DNA of 64,000 nucleotides from Lineus longissimus (Eukaryota; Nemertea; Pilidiophora; Heteronemertea; Lineidae), in assembly GCF_910592395.1 (NCBI RefSeq), contig NC_088309.1, positions 3,534,501 to 3,598,500 of the forward strand, written 5' to 3'. Both the position numbers and the translations under genes were made by a program. The notes beneath the pieces were generated by a model. The model was not told the origin of the DNA and did no database searches. It saw only the letters and a program-made list of their open reading frames with translations. This document shows, piece by piece, positions 40,681-53,200 of the stretch (the stretch's first letter is position 1; the number at the start of each line of letters is the position of its first letter).

Positions 40681-43313
40681 GTAAGTTTGTGCACAGAAAT
40701 TGGTTTCTTTCCTTTGACACCGAGCTACCGATCCTAATCGTTGGACCTGTTGGAATTTTGTTTTGATTCGACTGGTTGATTAGGGAGTTAAATACAAACT
40801 GCCTTCTCACCCTGCGCCTGGAAGTGGAGATAAGAGTGAAGGGTGTCTCATAGGTGGATCTGGCTGACTCTTTCAGATGAGGTAATACTGTATTAACTTG
40901 AATAAAATTTTACACAGTACAACAGTATCGGTCAGAAGTAGCTCTTATCTCCATGAAAGAGAGTATGCAGATACCAATTATTCGAAAAATATCATGTTTG
41001 CGGTCATGATAAAATCATTCTCCCAGGAGATGTTATATTTTCCCGTTCTCAAAGATATCTTTTTGAAATTGATCAACCTGTGTCGATATAGTCTTCAAAT
41101 GTGGCTGTTTTTCAGTTGTTAGGTAGTATTTATGGCAGCCTGAGCCCCCCTAAAACAAACTTAACTGACGAGGTATGCTTAATCTGTGTTCTCAAACCAA
41201 GCCAAACTCCATCCTGAGCTGTTGAACATCCCTTCAATTTATCTTCAAACGTTGAGAGTATTGCCTCTCCTGTACCCTTCCTTCCCCTTCCCAAACTATA
41301 CCATTATCTATAAGGAAAAACCTAAACCTGGGCATTAACTTTTCCGTAGCCCTATAGAAGTTACCAAAAGACAAGAAGATCCGCAATCCTTATACCTATT
41401 CCAAAAGCCATCATGTCCAAGGGACAATTTGTCCATGAGTAGTCGGGGATTGCGTTCACTGAGAATGTGATTTCATGGATGTGAGTTTGTTCCGTCGCGA
41501 TACAAACCCACAGAGAGACCTTTTTACCTGTTCCATCTGTTGATTGCCGTGACTATATATACACAGCTTTTATCGCCGACTTGCCATGTGTGTAAGGTTA
41601 GCCGCACCGAGCTCCATGAAGCTAATCCAAACCCACAGACTTAACACGTTTTTTTACCCCTCAGCCACCAGCATGGCCAAGGGGTGTTGTCCTCCTCTGC
41701 ATTTTGTTAGATAGAAGTACAAAAAACACAGCACACATTGATAAAAAAAACTCTGCAGCAGGTGGCCCAGTAGATTTAACAATGGAAGGGCATGCCAGGT
41801 TTTTCGAAATGCAGCTAAGACACTGGTCTGAAGTCGACTCAGGGTTTTCAAGTAGGTGCAAATACAAGTTAATGTGTTGTTTTCCAGGTCATTGTGCCTA
41901 AGCTTAAGGGAGAGGCACTGGGTATTGTGATAGTGGAATCCGGCTGGGGATCCATGGTTCCCACAGTGGTGCTGGCCAATATGTCTCCTACTGGTGCTGC
42001 AGCGCGGTGCGGCCAACTCAACATTGGTGACCAGATCATGTCCATAAATGGAGTCAGTCTGGTCGGGTTGCCATTATCGAGTTGCCAGAATTATATAAAA
42101 GTAAGTAAATTAGAAGTTAAATGTACTGTAAAACCTCTTGGGACTGACAAATGCTGTCTTTAATAGGGATGTGTCTGGATTACAGAGGTTAGATTATACA
42201 GAAGTTACCTATATCACCATCCCTAATAGAGATGATGACCTTGCCAACAGAGGGGTCCACTGAGAAGTTCAATTGAGGTAGTAACTATCTGTTAAAAGTA
42301 GCTGAAGTAAGGGTCTTCAGGAAATTTTCTCCTGAAATCATTGTATGATCTCATTTGTTGCAGGCTGCCAGAAACCAGACTGTAGTCAAGCTCACAATCG
42401 TCCAGTGTCCACCTGTGGTAGAAGTTTGTATAAAACGCCCAGATGTAAAATATCAGTTAGGATTTAGTGTACAAAATGGAGTGGTACGTAGTCTTAATAT
42501 ACTATAATTAGATTGATATACCTCTTGCTGTAGGGGGTCTTGAAACCAAGGTGACAACGATGGCTTAGTACTTGAGAATTGATTCATCCCAGAACAAAAA
42601 GGCTAGCTATTGGCCTGGAAGGGAAGAATGGATCACGACTTGGGCTCTACCTTACTTCAGGGCCTAATCTGGTCCCTGTGATGCCTTGGCTTATTTCTCA
42701 TTGTTCTTCCAGATATGTAGTTTATTGCGAGGAGGTATCGCTGAGCGAGGGGGCGTACGGGTGGGTCACCGCATCATAGAGATAAACGGAGCGAGTGTTG
42801 TTGCTGTGCCACATGAAAAGATAGTCAATATGCTTGCCACATCAGTGGGAGAGGTGAGTTGGGGAAAACACTCATTACTGTCTTAGCACTTGCACACTAA
42901 CAATTCGATTGAGAGCTAACATTTAAAACCGTAGGCATTCTTCTCCTTCAGCACTGCATTCAAGATATCTATACCCATCACCGCAGCGATGATGCCAAGA
43001 AAGGTGACAAAAGAAGTTTCACTATGTCCAAGAGAAAAGGCTGAAAGGGAGACATTCGGACTCCATAGATCCGATGATCGTTTCCAAAGCTAAGCTTCTC
43101 ATGATCCAAATATCGGACTTGTGTTTCACAGTGCTTTGACAGCCTCTCAATGAATTCCTTTTCAGACTCTGACGAAAATGAGAAGCTTACAGCTTCTAGT
43201 TTGAGTGTATATGTTGACCTTTTCCTTTTCGTTTGTTTCAGATCCACATGAAGACCATGCCAACTTCCATATTCAGGCTCTTAACAGGCCAAGAAACACC
43301 TCATTATATCTAG
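40498..43313 (+). CDS. APBA: APBA/Mint/X11-family adaptor, 3' part (five exons with stop)
   Basis: Joined exons 40498-40680, 41888-42100, 42364-42483, 42713-42853 and 43242-43313 give a phase-0 frame of 242 residues and a TAG stop. In order they encode the last PTB helix and linker ([12 protein letters not shown]), PDZ1 with a carboxylate-binding loop like LGIVIV, PDZ2 with LGFSV, and a C-terminal tail ending HYI. The match to vertebrate APBA1/2 is close residue by residue (for example [19 protein letters not shown]). Family members bind Munc18, presenilin and APP-type NPxY tails and act in secretory and synaptic trafficking; in the mammalian proteins the C-terminal tail folds back on PDZ1. 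The Munc18-binding region and PTB core are not seen, so the gene is partial here or its 5' exons lie far upstream. I cannot assign it to one vertebrate paralogue. Confidence 0.93.
41888..42100 (+). CDS. APBA: APBA-like exon: PDZ1
   Basis: Acceptor gttttccag, donor gtaagt; 71 codons, phase 0 to 0. Contains the PDZ1 binding-loop strand ([13 protein letters not shown]), [20 protein letters not shown] and the helix start SSCQNYIK. All are highly conserved in APBA proteins. Confidence 0.96.
42364..42483 (+). CDS. APBA: APBA-like exon: end of PDZ1 and start of PDZ2
   Basis: Acceptor gttgcag, donor gtacgt; 40 codons, phase 0 to 0. [11 protein letters not shown] closes PDZ1. [16 protein letters not shown] opens PDZ2 with the LGFSV carboxylate-binding loop. 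Confidence 0.96.
42713..42853 (+). CDS. APBA: APBA-like exon: PDZ2 core
   Basis: Acceptor ttcttccag, donor gtgagt; 47 codons, phase 0 to 0. [34 protein letters not shown] and [13 protein letters not shown] match vertebrate APBA PDZ2 with few changes. Confidence 0.97.
43242..43313 (+). CDS. APBA: APBA-like terminal exon
   Basis: Acceptor gtttgtttcag; 23 codons and TAG at 43311-43313. Encodes [17 protein letters not shown] and ends PHYI. Vertebrate proteins end in a similar short hydrophobic tail (VYI), the segment that can occupy the PDZ1 groove. Confidence 0.95.
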   Translation: MHMKTMPTSIFRLLTGQETPHYI

Positions 43314-44050
43314 AATACGTCAACAATCATTTCATAAGTCAGGAATATCATGATGATGTTCACTTGCTCGAGACAATCCATGGTTACTCATCAAACTTGG
43401 GATGCAACAACTAACATCGTGGTTCCTCCGTTGAATTCTTCAATTGTGCTGGCTTCTTGTAGATAATTGATATTTCTCAGATGAAAAGAGAGCCAAGGGA
43501 GCACGTGACTATAAGAATTTCTACCATGACAAGTTCCAAAAGGTTTTGATGTCAAATCTTCAATTAGAAGTCATGGTATTGGACCAGATTTGATCTTCTG
43601 TTAGAATCCTTGTGATATTGTGTGGCACGTTAGCTGTGTCAAAAAGAATTTTTCACTAACGGAACCTGGATTGGCAGTTCGATTTTTATGGCATGATGAG
43701 TTATGTGGTATGCTTCTGTAGTGATACTCAGAATCAGAATCAAAACTTGAGAAGATTCCCTGTAATTTGAGGAAGATGACATTGCAGTTGTTACTTTTGA
43801 ATTTGGCAATGAATGGAGACATTCAAATTGTGGAATCAAGCTACACCATGTGGTGGTGCTGTGTTGGACTGTAGTTGATAAATTGCATTTGAGAGGAACT
43901 ATTTACAAGTGACTGCCCGAACTTTAAGCAGCTTGATAATGAAACTATTGTAGGATGCTCAGATAAGAATTTCCATGATTCACACCCGTCATATTGTAAA
44001 TAGAATACTGTTTATATCTTGAAATAAAACACGATGGTGCTGCCATCGGT
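43314..44050 (+). other. probable 3' untranslated region of the APBA-like gene
   Basis: The first AATAAA after the stop is at 44023-44028, followed by GT-containing sequence, so a 3' UTR of about 0.75 kb is possible. Another AATAAA at about 46213 would give a longer form. No coding potential is evident. Confidence 0.35.
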
Positions 44051-45357
44051 AGTATTGTAAATGCTGTTGAATCAACAGCTAAACCAGTCATTGACATGTT
44101 TGAGGACAAACAGACCATCACAATATTACTTGATGCGATGGAATCAATGTTTATGCTTTGGGGGAGCGCGCGCGCGGGGCTTGTTGGGCCTGATTCCACA
44201 TAGAGGGTTTGACTTGTGTAGTCTTTTGTGGCATCGAGTAGTTTTGAAATGGTCTCATTATCGCCAAGCAGTATCATAACTATGGCATCTGGTCGGGCTA
44301 GTATTGGATATACTCGAAAGATGAATTGGTTTGGGGGGGGGGGGGTTCGATAGTGAGTCGAATTCAAATTTTCACAGCACGCTCTAAAGAAAATTTTAAG
44401 CAAGTGCTTTCTTCACACCTTGGAAAGGAATCCGGGTAATACCATTCAATTTCAAATTTTGAATGAACGATACGTGTAGACAAACCTATTGCATAAAAAT
44501 GTTGGTCCATATTTGCCTAAGATCAGCCTTTCCAGACTTCAGGCGGGAGTGGTAGGAGAAATTTCAACGCAGGGTATATGCCCCATAGCTTAGCAGAGTC
44601 TGCATTAACTCTGCATGCTGTACTATAAACTTGAATAGGCTGTAAACGGCAGTAAAATGTCTTGAAAAAAACACTAATCATGAATTAAATTTACGCTTTA
44701 TCGCTCTTTAAATTCAGGGAAAAGACTTGAGTTCTTTTACGTGTTGATCAGTTTTCTGTGAAGTTTCGTTAGCCATATGATATGTCAATTGTGTGTGTGG
44801 TATTTAATTTATTGGTCATTAAAATGACTATTTTGTTATTATTAAAGATTTGTAGTTGGCTTGTTGAACCTAGATTTTGGGCTGTGCTTATAATTCTGCA
44901 TACCTTATTACTGTGCATTGAGCAATTTAGTCCGGTATTTAATTTATACGATTGGATGTGGCTAATAAACTGATTTGTACTGATTGACTTAGACATGCAG
45001 TGATATAGAAGCATGTCGTTTGTGGCTAGATGCAATGCATGCATTTAGGTTTGAATCTGAGGCAAAGAAAGATTGTAGACCTGGCATCAGTTTTCCGAAT
45101 TTCAATGTTGAACTAAAGATTTTAGAATTTTTTTGGTTAGTTTCAAATTTATTTCTGAGATTAAGGCCGAGGTAGCCCCCTCTTGGATCCGTGCCTGGTG
45201 ATATCAATAAGAGTTGCAAAAGACCAGATCACTCAAGTCATTTGATTATATGGGAAGCTGTCGATTTAACCTGGATCTTTTTCCTTGGATGTCTCATGTG
45301 TCTGGTCTTAGGAGGTTGTGACCCGCCATTGATTCTAGTCATAAGCTTTGATTTAAC

Positions 45358-45410
45358 AAAGCTATGATGAAGAGTTAAAAACTTTAAAAAAAACTCTCCA
45401 TCATAGCTTT
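45358..45410. repeat. hairpin, 19-base arms with one mismatch
   Basis: The left arm 45358-45376 (aaagctatgatgaagagtt) pairs with the right arm 45392-45410 around a 15-base A/T loop. The arms are slightly short for a typical microRNA precursor and pairing does not extend outward. It could be a small inverted-repeat relic. Confidence 0.75.
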
Positions 45411-47392
45411 ATTTGGGGATTGAGACATAGAACACAGATAATTATCTGTTATTTTTTATTTATATGTAAATCGTATCTATTTCTTTGCTGAGCATGCACA
45501 GTCAGCAATTTATCATGGCCCAAGTCTAATCCAAGACGCCGTTACTCTTCTGATCATGATGATGATGATGGTGATGGTCAGGAGGTTTGATGGTCATCGG
45601 TATGATATCTGCCAGATGTCTGATGCTGGAAGTCAGTCAGATATTCTCCAGGCTGAGTATTTTAAGGGGGAATATAGGCAGGAGCTAAGGGCTCAATTTG
45701 TAGTCTTCAGGTGCCAGTGACTGGTATTCTCATTTATGGAAGTTGGTCAGGTTTGACTCAGTGATATCGTAAAATGTCTGAATATTACCAGTGTATTGCA
45801 AAAAAGTAGAGACGTCTGTCTGTGACTGTGCGACTTAATCTGGCCCACCTGAATCCTGCCTATAGCATCTCTTTAAGTTAGAATGAATATCTTGACACTT
45901 GGTATTTATGTCAGGGTAAATTTGACATGGTAGTTACAAGATATCCAGTGAACGTTTGGGTTTTCCTACTTGATAATGATACCCTTACGTAACATTTAGG
46001 ACATCAGTTTTCCAGTTGTATAGGCCGTGAATAATTTGTATTTCTGGTCACTTCAAGCAGACCTGACAAATGTTGTGTTAACCTACATATAGTTGTATTT
46101 GCAATGTGTATTATCAATGACTGCCAGATATGGTCAGCTATGGAAATGATGACACATTTGATTGTCTGTCATACATAACTTGAAACATTATGATAATCAG
46201 TCATATTTTCAATAAAACTGGGTTGTACCCGGATGTACATAATTTATATGTTGTTAATGTTATTCCCTGTGGTGCATACTGTTATGTAGCTAGCTGCAAT
46301 GGCCACCTTGTGACAACCGCTTTCTACTATATAGGCCTGGATGCTGCCATGTTTCAGTAGAAAAAATATTTGGCCAATTCGTCCCACTTTGCTACACTAC
46401 TTCTACATGTACCAAGGTATATGCAACAGACAGATGCCCTAGAGCATTTCATATGCCAAGCACCCTGTTGACAACAGGTGTCCCATGAATTCATTATTTT
46501 AGGAATTATAAAACTGAATGATTACTAGTTGATCTTTGACCCAAGACTGAAACTTGTTATCAAAACCATGATGTCTACACATGGATTCCATTTTGGAGAC
46601 AGAAGATGGCTCCATGAAATGTGCGACATGCACTCCGTCTTCTTGATTCAATTTCGAAGACAGCTAGTTGACCATGAATTAAGGCATGCTTCATGCTCCT
46701 ATTGGCATTGCTTTGGGTAAGGGATGGTTAAATGATTGTGGATGGCCTTTAATGAAACATGTATTCCAGGTTACCATCCCCGTGAGATGATGGGGTCACT
46801 TTGAAGACCCACCAGAAAGAATTGATGTGATGAGCAACATCTGTAGCCACATATGTTGGTACCACTACTGTGTTCATTTTGTGTAGGGTAATGACCTCAG
46901 TCAGGCAAAACTAGCTGTTGTAGTCATCAAATTGGCCATGGCACTACTTTGTGATGTACATTTTGAACCACAGTGCACTTAAAATATTGAAATGTACACA
47001 TGCTAAGTAACAAATCACTTGATGGAGCAATTACTGGAGATGGCAAAGGAGTTAAAATGACAAAATGTGGTGTAATCTAGGCTACCATTACTTTGTGGAT
47101 TATGTTTTGGAAAAAGCGGAAGAGACTGGTAAGTCATCATTGTCATGTTTATACAAGGCACTTGTCAAACACAACTGGCAGTGGTAGGCTTGATATTTGT
47201 TGTGAGTATAGCACACTCATGTTACAACATAAGATCATTTTAGAATTTGGTACAAGCGCAGGCCCCCTTTAATTACTGAGTTACACTGCCACATGATTAT
47301 ATTGGTCCAAATTCATTTGATGTTTTTGGGTCACAATGGTTTGTCACACCACTACAACACCACAGCCAACACTAACAACCTGGTGTCAAAAA

Positions 47393-47632
47393 TTTGTCTA
47401 AACTTAATCCTTTCATAAGTTCAAAATTTTTAAACATTTTCAGAGTCAAAAAAGTTTTGGGACTGATGATGGTTGGTTCATTTTGAGCAGAAAAAAAAGT
47501 GAACAAATATTTGGACTTAAAAGATTTGTCTGACCCTAATCCTTTCATAAGTTCAAAATTTTCAAAGTCAAAAAAGTTTTGGGACAGATGATGTTGGTTC
47601 ATTTTGAGCAGAAAAAAAAAGCAAAAGAAAAT
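47393..47632. repeat. direct duplication of about 132 bp
   Basis: Two adjacent copies begin tttgtct-a at 47393 and 47525. They share taatcctttcataagttc, gtcaaaaaagttttgggac and ttcattttgagcagaaaaa. The second copy has a short internal deletion. Confidence 0.9.
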
Positions 47633-48045
47633 TTTTCAAAGAGAGCCCCAACTATTTTGGCCTAAAACTCGATGATACTTTCATTGTCATTCAAATAAAA
47701 AGTTATTTTGTGAAAGAATATGACTTGGACTTGTCAGAAATATCAAATTTTGGACAAATACACTGATAATCTGTAAGTACTAGGACCCATCAACAGAATC
47801 TAAAAAACCTAAAAAATTCTAAATAAATGGCCTCCACTCTTTGATCAAAATCGCCCATTCATATAAAATATTTTCTATTTTCCTTTTAACCACATTACTA
47901 AATGACTCTTAGGTATAACATAGCGCAATTTGATTGAAAAAAATTAAAAAAACAAACAAATGTCAAGACACCAAATTTAGGGGACCCCCACCAACATTTT
48001 CATCAGCAGTTTTATCAACAGTTTACACCTTCCCATTGGCCAACC

Positions 48046-48745
48046 GTCTCATTAGGGAGTTTTTTTTTTATTCATGCGCGGCTCACCGTAGTTCTTAAAA
48101 TCATTGATTTCTCGATCCTTACAGTATGTCAGTGTTGATTCAGCAGTTATTTCGGCAAAGACATGTTGTTGTGGAGTTTCTGAAACCTAGAGCGCTACTC
48201 AATAGGCGGCTAACAAGAAACTACGCATTTATACTGTTGTTGCCGACGTATGTGTACACTGAACTTGGGATGTGCGTCGGCCCCGTGTTGAAATGCCGTC
48301 CAGTGCCAGTTGGTGCGTTTTTCGCTGATTTGTGCAAAATTCAACATATCTCAAAAGTTCAATGGTTGACCCTCGATTTTTTTTTGATTTTTGTGTAGCT
48401 TAAGCAACTGTCTTTTATGTGAGAATGGTCTCTGTAAGAATTATTCAGGAAGGAATGTATAATATTTGGGGTTTTTCGTGATTGTCCGGCCCAATTGGCA
48501 ATTATTGCCATTTGGGATGGTGAACAGAGCTAGGAGCAAATGCGACGCTTATGATTTATTTAAAGAAATAAATGCCCGATTTAACATCCTGCAGAATCAG
48601 GGGAATCGAGCGTTTCCAATGATATACGACACAAATGGGTTGTCCTCATGCATTCACTTTGGAAACGCATTTTAAAATAGATGTTACGTCCTGTTAATGG
48701 GCACGTCATCGTCGCGTACATTTGGGAAAAACTCCCTAACGAGAC
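48046..48745. mobile_element. 700-bp element with terminal inverted repeats
   Basis: The left end gtctcattagggagttttt and the right end (reverse complement gtctcgttagggagttttt) are inverted repeats with one mismatch. The bases caac flank both ends, one base further out on the left, so a short target duplication is likely but imperfect. Small open frames at 48126-48398 and 48466-48675 have no recognisable transposase motif, so a non-autonomous DNA transposon (MITE-like) is most likely. Confidence 0.7.
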
Positions 48746-48752
48746 CAACTGC

Positions 48753-48822
48753 TTCGTTCCAAGATGAAGTCCGGATTTTAGTCAGCATTCGTTCCAACAC
48801 AGAGTCCAGATTTTAGTCAGCA
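48753..48822. repeat. 35-bp tandem duplication next to the 700-bp element
   Basis: Two units starting ttcgttccaa and ending gattttagtcagca lie immediately right of the inverted-repeat element. Confidence 0.85.
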
Positions 48823-50130
48823 CCGAAGTTTTGGAGCTTGTTTTGAATGTTTTTTTTTGGAATATTCTTCAAAATACATGATTTTCATTGCTCCATGTAT
48901 TCGAAAACTGCCATATAAAGGAAACCGATAATCTTCAACGTTTTACCTGATAAAATAGATATCAGAATTAACGGTGTGTACTTCTATTTAACCGCTTTGT
49001 GCACACAGCACAGCAGTCTCCCAGCTTTCTTGAGTTGCCATTACATTACACTACAGGCCTGTCAGTTTTGGTGTTTGGTACTGTCTGAGCTTGAGAGCCA
49101 CTGGCACTGTAATTACTATTTGGGTAGGCCCAGATGAGATTAGATCGAAGACGAAGATCGAGTGGGAACTCCCTCCATTATTGACCAATAGCAATATATA
49201 TACAGACAGAGTCAGAGGCCCTCACAGGACATCAGTCACTCATCAGGCGGAGGAAGCCACTGAAGGCCACAACAAAAAAGCAGCAAACAAAAGGCCGCAT
49301 GGACGCACACCACATGATCTTTTGTTTGTTGTGCCTATATTTAGGTTTGTTTGGGTGCGCAATGACTTCCTCCCCCTGGTGTAAAAGGGTCTCTTCGATC
49401 CGTAGGCATGCACACTCCCCACAACTTCCACAAGGCGCAACCTTAGTAGTGTAGTTAATAATAATGATAAGAAATCCAGGCCCAGGCCCTGCTCATGCTG
49501 CCAGACAATGAGGCATGCCAGGGCGACGGTGATTTTGAGGGGTACTTCTACTTTATTGATCTTAGTGATATCGACTAACTCCTTTGCATCATGGAGGTAT
49601 ACCTCCATGTTTGCATCAAGTGGACACAAAATCCGATTGGAAATAGTCATTTGAAAGCGAATATATTAGCTCAAATCCTCTCCCCAGATAGAGCGTTCAA
49701 CCTCGGCCTGCCACCTCAGTTTTGGCTCTACCCTCACGTTGTTTGGTGACACAACCAATACCTGTAATTTGGTGTCATTGCCTTTTTTATTACAAGAGAG
49801 AACATGTCTTTCTTGATGAGTTAGTTTGGCTAGCAGCTGAAGCAAGTCACATTCCTAAGCCCACTCTGTGCTGCCATCTAGCATGATTTGGGACACTATC
49901 ATTTTGGGTGATACTCTATTTGAAAATCAATGATTTGTATTGAACGAGTGAAGAACAGGTGTATGTTGTTACTGGTGCTGGATAGGTCTCAAGCTATTTT
50001 CCTGAGTTTCACTACTTGATACAACGTTAATTGGACTCTTGTGTTTGCCTTGACCATGTTGGCAGGGCTCCTGTCCAAAGAGTAACAGGAAACTTTTTCT
50101 CGATTTGGATTTATAAACTTCTGATGTATC
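48823..50130. other. region upstream of the IQGAP candidate first exon
   Basis: Probably holds the IQGAP promoter. A TATA-like atatatata lies at 49195-49203, too far from the first ATG to be assigned. A perfect 20-base palindrome (arms catggaggta / tacctccatg) is at 49590-49609. A 135-codon minus-strand open frame at 49243-49650 overlaps a 97-codon plus-strand one; neither shows a recognisable domain. Confidence 0.35.
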
Positions 50131-50245
50131 ATGGATTCGCAGCATGGCAAGTTGGGGATTTGGAATACTAGGCGTAGCTTTCATATGTCTGAGGATGGGT
50201 CACCTGAACCACCCTCTAGTCCACAGTGGGTGCAAAATAAAACAG
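50131..50245 (+). CDS. IQGAP: IQGAP candidate first coding exon
   Basis: ATG at 50131 lies one codon after an in-frame TGA-TGT-ATC stretch, so the start is closed upstream. Thirty-eight codons and one base run to the donor acag|gtataa. The phase-1 end fits the next exon exactly (g + ca or g + cc). The peptide (MSEDGSPEPPSSPQW) is low in conserved features, as IQGAP N-termini are. The alternative is that translation starts at ATG 51730 and this is chance or 5' UTR. Confidence 0.45.
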
Positions 50246-53200
50246 GTATAATTTTGATATTAACTCTGCCTGCCAATGCAGTTTTATTTTTATCCCTGAT
50301 TCTTGCCAAGCAACAATGAATACTTTTTACTGTTTTTCAAAAAATTCCAGAAAAGTTACGAGTTCGTTGTAAGAAATAAAGGATATGTTGTGATTATGAT
50401 CAAAATAACATTGAAAATTGATTTGTTTTCATGTAGGTACAATTTGTTGACAATGATGTCTCCTGTCCATACAAAATGCAAAATGATGTCATGATCTATT
50501 TCAATACAAACATAACAACTGAAGTAACAAAAATACACTCAATATATGAGAATATCGCATGTTAGTTTCGTCTCGGTCGACTGGACCAGGAATTCCCCTG
50601 TTGTGCCCTAAATTGCTATTGTGAAAATTGCTTTTTCAATGAATAAATGTTTGTGTTTGCAATGTAACATTTCTGAACCAGTCGTGCTTAGCCATCCTGC
50701 TGTGTTTCTTATAAGGAAACACTGTTGACATCTTAATTATAAGAAAATAATCTTTCAGTTCCAGACTGTAAACTGGCACAAAGATATTGGTCTAAGTTTT
50801 AGTTGCAAAAACGAATTATTGCTGAAAATGCTGATTATTTTCAACTTCAAGAAAAATGTCAGTTTTAAAATTTGCTTATTGTTTAATTTTTCTACATTTT
50901 TATATATGGATAGATCGCAAGATTGGTATGACAGAAATATCAGCAGGTCTCTTTGTCCCAACTCATTCATCGAATTGATTATAGTGAGAAGTAGGCCGAT
51001 TTATTATAATCCACTCCCAGCTAAGCTTGATCTGAACTTGTCAATAGTCTTTACATAGGCAGCTGCTTGTGTTACACTTAGGCCTGGCTTCACATCTAGG
51101 CCTTTATGTCACACAGCCTGACTCAGGTAGGCGGTGACGACGTCTGATCAATTAGGATTACTTGGCTGAAGGATATCAAAACATCTAATCAAGGCATTGG
51201 ATTTTATTTCAAGGGCAAATTACCGGTTGGATATTTTACAGTCATTGTGCAGTTTTTTGAGAACTTATTAAGTTTAGTGGTGCAATAGGCTGTTTACTGC
51301 TCAGTACAGTGAATAGCCTAACATGTCTTCTTTCATGAAATGTAGAGTTGATTATCTGCCAGAACAGTAAAGTTCATGTAAAATTTTCAGAAAATGTTAG
51401 ACATTCTGAAAACTTTAGAGTAAACCCCATTCACATGTTGATAATGCTATGTGTATTTGGGTGATGTGTCCATATATGTTGTATGAGTAAAACATCATGT
51501 GTCTCCAAAATCTGGGCTGATTGTGACAACCAAAATACCTTACCCAACATATCGAGATGAGAAATCGGAGTAGCTGGTAATGATCTCTCTCCTCCCTGGT
51601 CAGCGATGAACATGTGCTCACCGGCGTTGTTAACGTGGTGATCCTTTTCCAATCAGACCATTTGTTTGGCTTTTCCGATCCATCCATATGTCTAGTAACA
51701 TGATCTAGTTATTGTCTTCTTCAGCAGCCATGGAGGGCGAAAAAAAAGAGGGCCGCATGACGGCCGAAGAAATGGATTCGAAAAGAAAAGAGAATGTAGC
51801 GTATGAGTATCTGTGTCATTTGGAGGAAGCCAAAGTGTAAGTTGACGCTATAAATGTCTCTGAGAAGGATCTCTTTCAAGGTTGTTTTCTTTACACTGTA
51901 CAAAAACCATTGGTCTCTGCCTACTCACTCCTTACAATGGAATGGAAGGCAGAAAAAGATCCCCTCCTCTTCATGTCTGAATCTTAACATTACATGTATT
52001 ACTATTTGAATAGATGGAGTTGTATGAATTTACAGAGTGACAGTTGAGAAGCTGTGTCATCACTGCTTGTACAAATGTACAAGGCCTACCCTAGGGGCTT
52101 GCTGTAAGTCTGGTAGGATATTGGTAATCAATAAGAGGTAGATCTGCCTGTCATGTTTGTCCTGACCATCTGTTACAATCTCAATCATTGATTATTTTGA
52201 AAACACGTGGAGTACATCAACAATTACTAGTTGAATTTGACCTGTCTTTAGAGTTCACAACTTGGCAAGGCACTTGAGCCTCATCAAAGTCCTGATCTGC
52301 TCAAGGACTTGGGTTTTACATGTTTTCCCAAACTGGCTGTAGTTTCTGTTCAATTTAACAGGACACCGGTCTCTAAAAGAAAGCAAAAATAAGCATGTGG
52401 ATCTGATAACAATGTAAATTTTATTGAATTTGTTGAACAGAATATTGGTCCAGATGTCTCTGGATGTTAGGGCGAGTAGCGACTCAATTAAAACTGATCA
52501 TTCAGATTGCTGCATGCTCACTCAGGACTTATCAGACCTACAGACTCACTCAGTACACTCTGTGCCAATTGTTTGTGGGTCCCCATCATTAATGCATACC
52601 ACAACTCTGTGCCCTGGACCAACTAGTACAGTACAATACCAACTTTGTAATCAATATCACTTTTCATACAATGTGCTAATAGCTGTTAGTATTGCAGGCA
52701 GGTATTCTAAACCTGTTGTGTGACTGAATGTACGTAATTGGCATTTCGTGTTACAAATCTTCTCAGGTATCGGTTGGGTAGAGCCAGTAAAATTGCTGAG
52801 AAATTTCTTGGGACTGATGGAGTGATGGCCCTACCCATGAATGATAAAGTGAATTAGCAGTCAGTTTTATCACTGTAGCTCAGGCAGGCAGTACCTTTGT
52901 AGGAAATCTTAACAGATGATCTACTCTCCATGGCAGGTCCCCAGTCATATTACACACCATACACGATTGCCCCACCTAACAACATGGTTGTCACTATTAG
53001 CAGTGGTGGGATTTTATACCCAAAATAAGCTCACTGCACTGCATGTATCAAAATAATATCAGCTAGGTCGCCATCATACTCTTAAAATATGCCTGGTCAA
53101 TCTTAATCACTTTCTCCTTTTAGATGGATAGAGGCTTGTATCAACGAGAGTCTTCCTCCCACAACAGAGTTAGAAGAGGGCCTGACCAATGGAGTGTTCT

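Larger units (their letters stand above)
44051..48045. other. intergenic stretch between the APBA-like and IQGAP genes
   Basis: AT-rich and without a supported gene. Holds a short alternating GC run (44165-44176), a 13-G run (44333-44345), a hairpin (45358) and a 132-bp duplication (47393). Confidence 0.6.

Noticed and set aside
41654-42016. Minus-strand 120-residue open frame
   Set aside because: Shadow of the APBA PDZ1 exon on the other strand.
45358-45410. microRNA gene
   Set aside because: The paired arms are only 19 bases and do not extend, with no evidence of a mature product; kept only as a hairpin.
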